46,708 bases of DNA, from contig CAYZUC010000012.1 in NCBI GenBank assembly GCA_964481705.1, positions 1 to 46,708 on the forward strand, in the 5' to 3' direction. Positions 8,657 to 17,335 of this stretch are shown here, piece by piece (within the stretch, counting starts at the first letter, position 1; each line of letters starts with the position of its first letter). This stretch comes from CAYZUC01 sp964481705. Its GTDB lineage: Bacteria; Bacillota; Clostridia; Lachnospirales; Lachnospiraceae. The notes below the pieces were generated by a model. The model saw only the letters and a program-made list of their open reading frames with translations. It did not search any database and was not told the origin of the DNA. The translations under genes were made by a program, and so were the position numbers.

Positions 8657-9709
8657 TCATCTTCCCCAATTCTCTAATTCATCTTTTAATGTGTTTAAGA
8701 GTTCTGCTTCCGGAACTTTGCGGATGATTTCTCCCTTCTTAATCAAAAGACCCTCATCCACGCCTCCGGCAATACCGATATCAGCTTCCTTAGCTTCTCC
8801 TGGCCCATTCACTGCACAGCCCATAACAGCCACTTTAATATCCAAAGGATAGTTCTCGACCAGTTTCTCCACCTGCTGAGCCAAGCCAATTAAGTCAATT
8901 CTGGTTCTGCCACAGGTAGGACAGGAAACAACTTCAATTCCACCCTTTCTGAGTCCCAAGGTACGCAAAATCAATTTTGCTGACTTGATTTCCTCCACCG
9001 GGTCATCCGTCAGGGATACGCGAATGGTATCACCAATGCCTTCGTTCAAAATAATACCCAGACCAATACCGGACTTAATATTTCCACTCGTAATCGTTCC
9101 AGATTCCGTGATGCCTACATGAAGTGGATAAGACGTCTGTGGTGCAAGTAATTCATGTGCTCTTACACTCATCATAACATCCGAGGATTTTATACTGATC
9201 ACCAAATTATCATACCCCAGGTCTTCGATGATATGTACCTTATCCAAGGCACTCTCTACAATCCCATCTGCTGTAACTCCATGATACTTCTCCACCAGAT
9301 TCTTTTCCAGAGAACCACTGTTAACGCCAACGCGAATCGGAATAGTTCGTTCCTTCGCAGCCTCTACAACAGCGCGTACTTTCTCAATGGAACCAATATT
9401 TCCAGGATTAATCCTAATCTTATCTGCACCATTTTCTATTGCTTCTATTGCCATACGATAGTCAAAATGAATATCTGCAACTAATGGTATATGAATTTGT
9501 TTCTTAATCTCGCCAATTGCCTTTGCTGCCTCCGACGTCGGAACGGTACAGCGAATAATCTCGCATCCCGCTTTCTCCAGCTTAAGAATCTGCCTCACAG
9601 TACCTGCAATATCCTCTGTATGAGTATTGGTCATAGACTGAATCCGAATAGGATTACCTCCACCAATTTTTACATCTCCAATTGTTACTACCTTTGTATG
9701 TTCTCGATA
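8657..9709 (-). CDS. ispG: 4-hydroxy-3-methylbut-2-enyl diphosphate synthase (IspG/GcpE)
   Basis: IspG performs the penultimate step of the MEP isoprenoid pathway, turning MEcPP into HMBPP with a [4Fe-4S] cluster. The cluster ligands are visible in CPTCGRTRIDL and VMGCAVNGPGEAKEADIG; the N-terminal TIM barrel starts TKVVTIGDVKIGGGNP and has ADIHFDYRMAIEA and KIRINPGNIG. The ORF is open to 9751 but would overlap rseP. The ATG at 9707-9709 has GGAGG 5 nt upstream and gives MYREHTKVVTIG, a normal 350-residue protein. It sits between rseP and polC in a run that also contains dxr (second step of the same pathway) and uppS (a consumer of the products). Confidence 0.96.
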   Translation of the reverse strand, partial: YREHTKVVTIGDVKIGGGNPIRIQSMTNTHTEDIAGTVRQILKLEKAGCEIIRCTVPTSEAAKAIGEIKKQIHIPLVADIHFDYRMAIEAIENGADKIRINPGNIGSIEKVRAVVEAAKERTIPIRVGVNSGSLEKNLVEKYHGVTADGIVESALDKVHIIEDLGYDNLVISIKSSDVMMSVRAHELLAPQTSYPLHVGITESGTITSGNIKSGIGLGIILNEGIGDTIRVSLTDDPVEEIKSAKLILRTLGLRKGGIEVVSCPTCGRTRIDLIGLAQQVEKLVENYPLDIKVAVMGCAVNGPGEAKEADIGIAGGVDEGLLIKKGEIIRKVPEAELLNTLKDELENWGR

Positions 9710-9725
9710 CATATTGACCTCCATA

Positions 9726-10760
9726 TTATCGGAAAAACTTTGATACATCATTAACCATAATGAACACCATAAGGGCCATAAGTGCTACAAGTCCAATAAA
9801 ATGAACCATTCCCTCTTTTTCCGGGTCTACTTTTTTTCTCCTGATTGCCTCAAGGAATAGAAACACCAGACGTCCTCCGTCCAACGCAGGAAGTGGTAGC
9901 AGATTCATTACACCAAGGTTTGCTGTAAGTAAAATAGCGATATTCATCATATTGAGCCATACATAATATGCTCCGTCCGATTTGGAAGCATCGTATACTT
10001 CACCAACCACCTGAGCTACTCCTACGGGTCCTGAAATATCATCCTTGCTAATCTTACCGGTTACCAGCATACCCAGACTCTTAAACGTGACATTAATCCA
10101 ATATTTCACTTCAATCACGCTATAACCAATTACCTGAAGTGGATTTCCCTTGACTCTTCCTTTGGAGCTTGCAAATCCATACAGATAACGTCCCTCTTCT
10201 TCACTATACTTAGGAGTCAGCGTCGTTTCCATTTTCTTTCCATCACGGCTGTATGTGATATCTGCTTTCTTTCCCGGGTACATCTGGGAATACAGCGTAA
10301 TCTCACGGTAAACATCAACCTTTTCCCCATTCATCTTCAGAATACGGTCACCCTCCTGAATCCCAGCCTCTTCCGCCGGATAACCATCCAATACTCCTCC
10401 GATGATCGGAGCATCAAATCCTATACTTCCAATCACAAACAAAGAAAGGAAAAAGGCCAGAAGGAAATTAAAGATAGGTCCTGCAGCTACTGTTGCAATC
10501 CTTCCCCATACATTTGCATTGGGAAATGCCGTTGGAGAATCCGATACTCCATCTTCTCCCTCAAACATACAAGCTCCTCCAAATGGAAGCAGCTTCAGGG
10601 AATACTTCGTACCATGATGTGTAAAACCGCATATCGTAGGTCCAAGGCCCAGACTAAACTCGATTACACCAATTCCGTTCTTTTTTCCAAGAAGAAAATG
10701 ACCTCCCTCATGTACCAAAATAATAACTGTAAATATTACCAAGAAAATAACTATTTTCAA
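9726..10760 (-). CDS. rseP: RseP/SpoIVFB-type site-2 intramembrane metalloprotease (M50)
   Basis: A membrane zinc protease that cleaves transmembrane segments, typically of anti-sigma factors or leftover signal peptides. It shows HEGGH in the first transmembrane helix (ILVHEGGHFLLGKKNGIG), a PDZ domain in the middle (GYPAEEAGIQEGDRILKMNG) and the third zinc-ligand motif near the C-terminus (MNLLPLPALDGGRLVFLF), followed by terminal helices. Its 344-residue length is normal. The ORF extends to an ATG at 10787, but this lies inside dxr without a ribosome site. The better start is TTG at 10758-10760: AAGGAGA precedes it and the TTG shares bases with the dxr stop TGA, indicating translational coupling. 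The physiological substrate cannot be read from the window. Confidence 0.95.
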   Translation of the reverse strand: MKIVIFLVIFTVIILVHEGGHFLLGKKNGIGVIEFSLGLGPTICGFTHHGTKYSLKLLPFGGACMFEGEDGVSDSPTAFPNANVWGRIATVAAGPIFNFLLAFFLSLFVIGSIGFDAPIIGGVLDGYPAEEAGIQEGDRILKMNGEKVDVYREITLYSQMYPGKKADITYSRDGKKMETTLTPKYSEEEGRYLYGFASSKGRVKGNPLQVIGYSVIEVKYWINVTFKSLGMLVTGKISKDDISGPVGVAQVVGEVYDASKSDGAYYVWLNMMNIAILLTANLGVMNLLPLPALDGGRLVFLFLEAIRRKKVDPEKEGMVHFIGLVALMALMVFIMVNDVSKFFR

Positions 10761-11932
10761 ACCGGTTCTCCTTTCAAACAATTCCATACATTTGAAGTCT
10801 TGATAAATTCGTATGTCTCCTGTTCCGTTGAAAGAACTTCTTCTAGAGTTGGAGCAGCAATAACCTTATGATGTTCCATAGATGCTTCAATCATGTCTGG
10901 AATTTGATAGAACGCTATCTGTCTTTGCAGCAATTTCTGTACTGCCATCTCATTTGCCGCATTAAATACCGTTGGCATAGAGCCACCGATCCGGCCAGCC
11001 TCAAAAGCAAGCTTTAAGCCGCGAAACGTTTCCATGTCTGGTCTTTCGAAAGTAAGATTCTGCACCGCGAAAAAATCCAAACGCTCTCCACGTAAAAATC
11101 GTCTCTCCGGATAAAACAAAGCGTACTGAATGGGAAGACGCATATCAGCAACACCAAGCTCCGCCATAATTGCACCATCTGTAAACTGCACCATGGAATG
11201 GATTACACTTTGTGGATGAACTACTACCTCGATCTGATCAAAAGATACATCAAACAGCCACTTTGCTTCCATAACCTCCAGTCCCTTATTGCACAGGCTG
11301 GCAGAATCAATGGTTACCTTTTGTCCCATGACCCAGTTAGGATTCTTCAATGCATCCTCCAGGCGACACTCACGAATCTCTTCCTTTGTCTTTCCTCGAA
11401 AGGAGCCTCCGGAAGCAGTCAACAGAATCTTATCCAGCTGACGTCTGTCCTCTCCATGTAAGGATTGAAAGATTGCACTATGCTCGCTATCTACCGGAAG
11501 TATCTTAACACCCATTTCTTTTGCAAGAGGCATAATAATATGACCTGCTGTCACCAATGTTTCTTTATTCGCCAGAGCAATATCCTTTCCTGCTTTCATC
11601 GCGGCGATAGTTGGCTGAATGCCAATCATACCAACGATTGCAGTTACAAGAATCTGAGCCTCTATATGTGTACTCACTTCGATTAGTCCGTCCATTCCGC
11701 AGACAACACGTACAGACATATCTGCAATTCGGCTTTTCAAGTCAGTTGCCGCCTTCTCACTCCACATAGCAACTACCTTCGGACGAAATTCACGAACCTG
11801 TTCTTCCATTTTCTCAACATTGTTGCCGGCAGCCAGAGCTACCACTTCCAAATCCTCAGAATTATCCCTTACAATATCTAGTGTCTGTGTACCTATGGAA
11901 CCAGTTGATCCTAAAATCGAAATCTTTTTCAT
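10757..11932 (-). CDS. dxr: 1-deoxy-D-xylulose 5-phosphate reductoisomerase
   Basis: Dxr makes MEP from DXP with NADPH, the first committed step of the non-mevalonate isoprenoid pathway. The Rossmann motif GSTGSIGTQTLDIV is at the N-terminus, NKETLVTAG and PVDSEHSAIFQSLHG carry conserved metal- and substrate-binding residues, and SGGSFRG lies in the catalytic region. At 391 residues it is of normal size. It lies between cdsA and rseP and its stop codon overlaps the rseP start. Confidence 0.97.
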   Translation of the reverse strand: MKKISILGSTGSIGTQTLDIVRDNSEDLEVVALAAGNNVEKMEEQVREFRPKVVAMWSEKAATDLKSRIADMSVRVVCGMDGLIEVSTHIEAQILVTAIVGMIGIQPTIAAMKAGKDIALANKETLVTAGHIIMPLAKEMGVKILPVDSEHSAIFQSLHGEDRRQLDKILLTASGGSFRGKTKEEIRECRLEDALKNPNWVMGQKVTIDSASLCNKGLEVMEAKWLFDVSFDQIEVVVHPQSVIHSMVQFTDGAIMAELGVADMRLPIQYALFYPERRFLRGERLDFFAVQNLTFERPDMETFRGLKLAFEAGRIGGSMPTVFNAANEMAVQKLLQRQIAFYQIPDMIEASMEHHKVIAAPTLEEVLSTEQETYEFIKTSNVWNCLKGEPV

Positions 11933-11991
11933 AATTCTCTTCTTCCCTGCTTATCCTCGTGCTTATCTCATACCAACGAATTCTCTATCCG

Positions 11992-12813
11992 TTACTTGCC
12001 AATAATCAATATCGCCAATATATATACCATTGGCGCTGTTACAATTACGCTGTCAAAACGATCCAATATACCGCCGTGTCCTGGTATCAGCTTGCCATAA
12101 TCCTTAATATCATGATTACGCTTGATTGCCGAAGCTGTTAAGTCACCAATCTGAGATACACAGCCTCCACCAGCACTGATAATCGCAAGCATCCAAATAA
12201 TAGCCGGATCCTGTGACAGATTCTTCGATAAATAGAGCCCAAATAATGCGCCACCCAATGCTGCTCCAAGAATACCTCCAATTGCTCCTTCGATTGTTTT
12301 CTTTGGTGACAATTTTGGTACCAGCTTATGCTTTCCCATGAGCATTCCCACACAGTACGCAGCTGTATCACATACCCAGGAGCTGATAAATACCAGCCAG
12401 ACCAGATGGATTCCGTCCGGATAGGTTCTTGTCAGATAAATAAAAGAAAGCATAACCGGAACATATACAAATCCAAAATAGGTTGACATAACTTCGGTGG
12501 AATGATACCTGGGATATGCCAATACATATACAAACATACACGCTATTAATAGCATAACAGCTGTTAGAAAAAGTACTCTCTCTTCGCGAAAAAAATATAG
12601 AACGATATAATACACCGCAGTACCAACGTACCCAATCAATTCTAACGAATTTATCTTTTTCTGTTCTGTCCTTCTAACAGCACGATAGTATTCAAACAAT
12701 CCTACTTCCGAAATAAAGAAAAGTAAAGCCCATAGTACAACACCGCCATAGATTAAGGCAAATGCAATAATTAGAACAAGAAAAACACTACTCATCAATC
12801 TCGTTTTGAACAT
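11992..12813 (-). CDS. cdsA: Phosphatidate cytidylyltransferase (CDP-diglyceride synthase)
   Basis: CdsA makes CDP-diacylglycerol from phosphatidic acid and CTP in the cytoplasmic membrane. The 273-residue protein has about eight hydrophobic segments and ends with the family signature, here SAIKRNHDIKDYGKLIPGHG followed by GILDRFDS. The ATG at 12813 uses a GGAGGAG that lies inside the last codons of uppS, so the two are coupled. Its place between uppS and dxr is the standard order. Confidence 0.96.
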   Translation of the reverse strand: MFKTRLMSSVFLVLIIAFALIYGGVVLWALLFFISEVGLFEYYRAVRRTEQKKINSLELIGYVGTAVYYIVLYFFREERVLFLTAVMLLIACMFVYVLAYPRYHSTEVMSTYFGFVYVPVMLSFIYLTRTYPDGIHLVWLVFISSWVCDTAAYCVGMLMGKHKLVPKLSPKKTIEGAIGGILGAALGGALFGLYLSKNLSQDPAIIWMLAIISAGGGCVSQIGDLTASAIKRNHDIKDYGKLIPGHGGILDRFDSVIVTAPMVYILAILIIGK

Positions 12814-12816
12814 AGA

Positions 12817-13527
12817 TTACACTCCTCCGAATCTCCTGTCTCTTGCATTGTACGCATCAACAGCCTTGCTTAATTCCTCTTTTGTAAAATCGGGCCAATG
12901 AACATCGCAAAAATAGAACTCGGTATAAGCCAGTTGCCAACATAGGAAATTTGATAATCTTTTCTCTCCGCTGGTCCGAATAAGCAAATCAGGGTCTGGA
13001 ATACCATATGTGTCTAGATGCCGCTCAAAGATTTCCTCTGTCACTTCTTTTCCATCCAGCTTTCCGGAACGTTCCTCTTCCAATATGGTATTAACTGCAC
13101 GTAGAATCTCATCTCTGCTACCATAGTTTAACGCAACCTGAAAATGAAGTCCATCGTTATTCTTAGTAGCTTCCTCCAATTCTGCAATTCTATCCTGTAT
13201 ATCCTGGTCAACTCCTGTCTTATCCCCAATGATTTTTACACACATATGATTCTTCTCAGCTGTTTTCAGACATGTCTTCAGATAGTTGCGGAGCAATTTC
13301 ATGAGCGCTGAGACCTCATCACTTGGTCTGCTCCAATTCTCAGTTGAGAAAGCATAAACCGTGAGATATTCAATTCCCATATGATATGCTTCTTCACAAA
13401 TAACCTCTACATTCTTAGCACCTGCGGTATGTCCATAATTCCTGGGCATTCCCTTTGCTTTAGCCCATCTTCCGTTTCCATCCAATATTATAGCAACATG
13501 TTTTGGAATTTTTCGATTATTGTCCAT
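12817..13527 (-). CDS. uppS: Isoprenyl transferase (undecaprenyl diphosphate synthase)
   Basis: This cis-prenyltransferase builds the C55 lipid carrier for peptidoglycan and wall polymers from FPP and IPP. Visible motifs are IILDGNGRWAKAKGMPR near the N-terminus (catalytic Asp and diphosphate binding), LTVYAFSTENWSRP and, near the C-terminus, LLIRTSGEKRLSNFLCWQ. The start is taken at ATG 13525-13527, where GGGAG stands 5 nt upstream; the ORF is open to 13569, but the extra 14 residues are not family-like. The protein then has 236 residues. It precedes cdsA by 3 nt. Confidence 0.96.
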   Translation of the reverse strand: MDNNRKIPKHVAIILDGNGRWAKAKGMPRNYGHTAGAKNVEVICEEAYHMGIEYLTVYAFSTENWSRPSDEVSALMKLLRNYLKTCLKTAEKNHMCVKIIGDKTGVDQDIQDRIAELEEATKNNDGLHFQVALNYGSRDEILRAVNTILEEERSGKLDGKEVTEEIFERHLDTYGIPDPDLLIRTSGEKRLSNFLCWQLAYTEFYFCDVHWPDFTKEELSKAVDAYNARDRRFGGV

Positions 13528-13587
13528 CTTTGCTCCCATCTGATTAAATCTTCGTTGAACTGCCATCAAAACTCTGACTATTTTTAA

Positions 13588-13614
13588 GGGACATGACGGT
13601 TAGCGTCATGTCCC
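13588..13614 (-). terminator. Perfect 11-bp hairpin between frr and uppS
   Basis: The arms GGGACATGACG and CGTCATGTCCC pair perfectly around a 5-nt loop, starting 5 nt after the frr stop. On the minus strand it is followed by TTAAAAATAG, not a U-tract, so it is more likely a partial terminator or an mRNA stability or processing hairpin inside the operon than a full stop. Confidence 0.45.
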
Positions 13615-13619
13615 TGTCC

Positions 13620-14168
13620 TTATACAGTCATGATTTCCTTTGACTTCTCTTCCATCAGCTTATCCACTTTCTGAATATAACTGTCTGTAACCTTTTGTAA
13701 CTTCTCTTCCAGTTCTTTTAACTCATCCTCAGAGATTTCCTTACCAATCTTCTTAAAAGCATCGTTACCATCTCTTCTTATGTTTCGAACAGCGACCTTG
13801 GCATTCTCAGCTTTTTTCTTCACGTCTTTCACCAGTTCCTTACGACGTTCCTCCGTAAGCTCTGGAAAAACAAGACGTATCGCCGTTCCGTCATTGCTTG
13901 GATTGATTCCAATATCGGATGTCAATATTGCCTTCTCAATCTCCTTTATCAGAGACTTCTCCCAAGGTTGAATCAAAATGATCCTTGCTTCCGGTACGGA
14001 AATATTACCAACCTGCTGGATCGGTGTGGGCGTACCATAATAATCAACCGTTAGCTTATCTAAAATATGCGGATTTGCTCGTCCAGCTCGAATAGAAGCA
14101 TATTCTCCCGCAAGATTATCATACGATTTCTGCATTTTTGAATCGTATATTGTGATTCTCTCGTCCAT
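13620..14168 (-). CDS. frr: Ribosome recycling factor
   Basis: RRF splits post-termination ribosomes together with EF-G. The 182-residue protein has the expected length and motifs: SIRAGRANPHILDKLTVDYYG in domain I, PTPIQQVGNISVPEARIILIQPW in domain II and VRNIRRDGNDAFKK in the last long helix. GGAGG precedes the ATG by 6 nt. It lies between pyrH and uppS, the usual order in Firmicutes, and a strong hairpin follows. Confidence 0.98.
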   Translation of the reverse strand: MDERITIYDSKMQKSYDNLAGEYASIRAGRANPHILDKLTVDYYGTPTPIQQVGNISVPEARIILIQPWEKSLIKEIEKAILTSDIGINPSNDGTAIRLVFPELTEERRKELVKDVKKKAENAKVAVRNIRRDGNDAFKKIGKEISEDELKELEEKLQKVTDSYIQKVDKLMEEKSKEIMTV

Positions 14169-14200
14169 TTCATTCCTCCATCAAATACACGAATGCGGCG

Positions 14201-14896
14201 TTATACGGTTACCTTAGTACCTGTAAAATTGCCTTTCATTGTATTTACAATACTGTCTTTTTCATTAAGTCCGAATACGAGTAATGGCATCTTGTTCTCC
14301 ATAGCCAGAATCGAAGCTGTTAAATCTACAACCTGAAGCTTTTTATCAATGACCTCTTGAATAGATACCTCTTCATATTTCTTTGCATCCGGATTCTTTC
14401 GTGGGTCATCATTATAAACCCCATCTACTGCTTTTGCAAGCAGAATGGCGTCAGCATCCACCTCAATCGCACGTAATAGAACTCCTGTATCTGTAGAAAA
14501 ATACGGGTGTCCGGTACCTCCTGCAAAGAACACAACCATGCCTTTGGAAAAATACTTGTTCGCTCTATCCTTCGAGAAAAGCTTCGTAAAGGAACCACAT
14601 TCGAATGGTGTCAAAACATTCGTCATCATACCTTCGCTTCGGAAAATCTCGGATACATAAATACAATTCATAATTGTAGCAAGCATTCCAATCTGATCGG
14701 CTTTCGTACGATCAATGCTCTCGCTGCTCCTGCCACGCCAGAAATTACCACCACCGATGACAATTCCTACCTCTATTCCATCGTCTACGAGGGTCTTCAC
14801 CTGTCTGGCAACATCCTGTATGGTAGGGTCATCAAATCCGGTCTTTTTATCTCCTGCCAGTGCTTCACCACTTAATTTCAGCAAGATTCTTTTCAT
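14201..14896 (-). CDS. pyrH: UMP kinase
   Basis: PyrH phosphorylates UMP to UDP, feeding pyrimidine nucleotide and cell-wall precursor synthesis. It belongs to the amino acid kinase fold: RILLKLSGEALAGDK at the N-terminus, VIGGGNFWRGRSS, and the acceptor region GGTGHPYFSTDTGVLLRAIEVDADAIL. About 231 residues is normal. The ATG at 14894-14896 overlaps the bactofilin stop (TGATG), implying coupling; a GTG one codon upstream is also possible and has slightly better spacing from the GAGG site. Confidence 0.97.
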   Translation of the reverse strand: MKRILLKLSGEALAGDKKTGFDDPTIQDVARQVKTLVDDGIEVGIVIGGGNFWRGRSSESIDRTKADQIGMLATIMNCIYVSEIFRSEGMMTNVLTPFECGSFTKLFSKDRANKYFSKGMVVFFAGGTGHPYFSTDTGVLLRAIEVDADAILLAKAVDGVYNDDPRKNPDAKKYEEVSIQEVIDKKLQVVDLTASILAMENKMPLLVFGLNEKDSIVNTMKGNFTGTKVTV

Positions 14897-16302
14897 CACT
14901 CTTTTACCTCATTAAAGAAGGAAGATGGACTTACCTCTGCATAACACTGTGAGCAATGTCCCTCAATAACTGCTCCGTTATTAATCTGAACAGATTTGGA
15001 CTTAATATCACCCATTACAATAGCAGATGTATCAAGAATAACTGGTCCCTGAACATCAATATTACCCTTAACAGCACCTGCAATTACTGCTGATGTAGCT
15101 GTAATATTACCAACGATAACAGAACTCTGACCAACCTTAACAGGACCATCACTTACAACCTCACCTGTGATTCTTGCAGAATCAGCAAAAATCTCATATG
15201 CTCTGGAGTTACCCTGGATATTACCGGAAACATTCAGCTTTCCTTTCAGCTCTATATTACCAATAATACATCCCAATACTTCCATGGAACCCTTCGAAGT
15301 AACATCTCCATTGACTGTCATGCCTTCTGTGATAATACTGTTCTCGTCTGAAGCAGGTTCGTTGCTTCCCATCTTGTTTGTCATCATTGTTTCCATTCTT
15401 CTTTCTCCCTTTTCCTCTTTATTTTCTTCCGTATGTGCGACTGTGGTATTCTGCAGCATATCTTCGATTGATGTATGATATGTTGTATCCTCCACAGGTG
15501 TCTGTTCAGCAAAACTATCCTCCGTAATCACATCCTCTGTAAACGCTTGGGCAACAGATTCTTCCATAACTGGCTGTTCGTCTGTAGCTGTCGTAAATTG
15601 AGAAGCTGTATATTCTGGTGCTGTGTACTCAGAAGCTGTATATTCAGGTGCTTCATACTGTTCTGCAACAGGTTCTTCTGCCGCTGCAGCCTCTGTATCC
15701 TGTTCCATAACAGGTTCTTCTGTATATTGCTCAAATAACGGTTCTTCCGTAACTGTTTCTTCGTTGATAGCATCTTCCAAAGCAGGTTCTTCCATAGCCG
15801 TTTCTTCAAACGACTCTTCTGTAATTGGCTCTTCTGCTATGTACTCATCCACAACAGCAGGCTCTTCTTCTGCAAAAGACTCTTCTGTAATAGACTCTTC
15901 TGTAATAGACTCTTCTGTAATAGACTCTTCCATAATAGGTTCCTCTGATACCGTTTCCTCCATCAAAGGCTCCTCTGATGTTGATTCTTCAAATCTCAAT
16001 TCGTCGACTACAGGCTCCTCAGTTGTAGCTGTAGAAATAACATCACTGGTAAGAGACTCCATAGAATCCGTATCCATAGCTGTATCATCCAGACCCTTTA
16101 ATAAATTCTCTAATTGTGATGATCCGGAATCTGTATCATCCAAAAGGATATCATCACCAGCTAATGAACTGCTCTGTGTTGAAATCACCGGTTCTAATCC
16201 TTGTACTTCCGGCTTTTCATCTTCCGTATCGCGGAACTCACTTGGAAGCAATTCATTTACCGCCTGTGAAAGATCCTGCTTGAAATCCTTAAAAAAACTC
16301 AT
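14896..16302 (-). CDS. Bactofilin with a long acidic repeat arm
   Basis: Bactofilins are polymer-forming beta-helical cytoskeletal proteins used as scaffolds for wall or surface structures. The C-terminal part (about residues 323-450) is a bactofilin domain with repeated short strands such as GMTVNGDVTSKGSMEVLGCI, ELKGKLNVSGNIQG and VQGPVILDTSAIVMGDI, ending in CSQCYAEV. Unlike usual small bactofilins (roughly 120-200 residues), it has about 300 extra N-terminal residues: MSFFKDFKQDLSQAVNELLP, then a Glu/Thr/Ser-rich arm with repeats such as TEESI, EEPVMEE and EYTAPEYTAS. The arm is likely disordered and highly negative. An internal ATG (15394-15396) is preceded by GGGAG, so a short bactofilin-only product is possible. 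It sits after a polysaccharide deacetylase and overlaps pyrH by the TGATG junction. Confidence 0.85.
   Translation of the reverse strand: MSFFKDFKQDLSQAVNELLPSEFRDTEDEKPEVQGLEPVISTQSSSLAGDDILLDDTDSGSSQLENLLKGLDDTAMDTDSMESLTSDVISTATTEEPVVDELRFEESTSEEPLMEETVSEEPIMEESITEESITEESITEESFAEEEPAVVDEYIAEEPITEESFEETAMEEPALEDAINEETVTEEPLFEQYTEEPVMEQDTEAAAAEEPVAEQYEAPEYTASEYTAPEYTASQFTTATDEQPVMEESVAQAFTEDVITEDSFAEQTPVEDTTYHTSIEDMLQNTTVAHTEENKEEKGERRMETMMTNKMGSNEPASDENSIITEGMTVNGDVTSKGSMEVLGCIIGNIELKGKLNVSGNIQGNSRAYEIFADSARITGEVVSDGPVKVGQSSVIVGNITATSAVIAGAVKGNIDVQGPVILDTSAIVMGDIKSKSVQINNGAVIEGHCSQCYAEVSPSSFFNEVKE
15878..15937 (-). repeat. 15-bp tandem repeat inside the bactofilin arm
   Basis: Four consecutive 15-bp units, gactcttctgtaata on the plus strand (the fourth with cca for tgt), encode ITEES repeats. 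Being in frame, slippage would change the arm length by 5 residues per unit without a frameshift. Confidence 0.8.
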
Positions 16303-16335
16303 TTGTAATTCCCTCCGCTTTCTTTACATTACTTA

Positions 16336-17253
16336 CTAATTAACCTGAACCTGTTGGACCAAGGTTGTGTTATCATCAATCGGTCGTAATTCCACACCTT
16401 TTCTCTGAAACTCTTCAATAATCTGAGGAAGTGCCTCAACTGTAGACTTACGATTACCCGAATCATGAAGTAAAACAATGGAAGTATGATACTTGCTATA
16501 ACTTGACATGATATTATTCTGTATCTGTTCCTTGCTTAAAGATGTAGATGTAGCATCTCCTGATGCAACATTCCAATCATAATACTGAATCTTACGATCC
16601 TGTAAACTATGAATAAAATTTTCCATATCTTCTGCGCACATATCGTTGCTGCTTCCACCCGGGAAACGATAATAATTGGACCATACACCCGTCTGATTAT
16701 AAATCAGCTCACGAATAGAATCCAAATCATTTTCAAAGCTTCCGACAGTTTGATATACTTCCTTATAATCATGGGAGTAGGAATGCATTCCTATGGTATG
16801 TCCCTCATCCACAATTCTCTTGTATAATGGTAACAACTTTTTATCTGTTTTTCCAGTCACAAAAAAAGTAGCCTTGACATTGTATTGCTTTAAAATATCA
16901 AGAATCTCCGCTGTCCTGGCACTTGGTCCGTCATCAAAAGTAAGATAAACGCGATAACCATCTACTTCTGAGTCATCCATATACACAGGGTCCCCATTAT
17001 CAACTTCAATCTTTTCAGAATCGGCAACATTTAGTACACCATCCTCATTGGCCTCTTCACTTACTGCCGCCGCCTGTTCTGCCTGACCCCTAAGGTATTC
17101 CACTCGTGTCTGGTAAAGCTCTTTCATTTCTTTCTTCAAATTACGAACTTGAATAAACAAATAAATGCTTAACACATTTGGAAGTAAAATAAGAACAACC
17201 ATCGCTACAATGATAATTCTCTTAAGACGTTGCACCCTCTTTTTTCTACTCAC
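16336..17253 (-). CDS. Membrane-anchored polysaccharide deacetylase (NodB domain)
   Basis: Likely a carbohydrate esterase family 4 enzyme that removes N-acetyl groups from cell-wall or surface glycans outside the membrane. A basic start (SRKKRVQRLKR) precedes one transmembrane helix (IIIVAMVVLILLPNVLSIYLF), a short coiled region and the NodB domain. Motif 1 is LTFDDGPS (catalytic Asp and metal Asp), motif 2 is HSYSHD (metal His) and motif 3 is RFPGGSSN; LLHDSG is near the C-terminus. The best start is GTG at 17251-17253, which has GGAGAGGAG just upstream; a TTG at 17283 lacks a ribosome site. It leads the bactofilin-pyrH unit, and both could act in envelope shaping. Confidence 0.9.
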   Translation of the reverse strand: MSRKKRVQRLKRIIIVAMVVLILLPNVLSIYLFIQVRNLKKEMKELYQTRVEYLRGQAEQAAAVSEEANEDGVLNVADSEKIEVDNGDPVYMDDSEVDGYRVYLTFDDGPSARTAEILDILKQYNVKATFFVTGKTDKKLLPLYKRIVDEGHTIGMHSYSHDYKEVYQTVGSFENDLDSIRELIYNQTGVWSNYYRFPGGSSNDMCAEDMENFIHSLQDRKIQYYDWNVASGDATSTSLSKEQIQNNIMSSYSKYHTSIVLLHDSGNRKSTVEALPQIIEEFQRKGVELRPIDDNTTLVQQVQVN

Positions 17254-17335
17254 ATGACACTCCTCTCCAGTTATTCGTTTCAAAACAGTAGTGAAATCAG
17301 ATAACTATTTAAATGATTTTCTAATGTCAAAATAT

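Noticed and set aside
15623..16339. A 238-codon plus-strand ORF, very rich in Ser
   Set aside because: It is the antisense of the bactofilin acidic arm: Glu codons (GAA/GAG) read in reverse give Ser/Phe/Leu-rich frames. It has no ribosome site and no family motifs.
17325..17330. TTGACA on the minus strand upstream of the deacetylase gene
   Set aside because: The hexamer 17 nt downstream is TAGTTA, too poor as a -10; the extended -10 at 17336-17344 is better.
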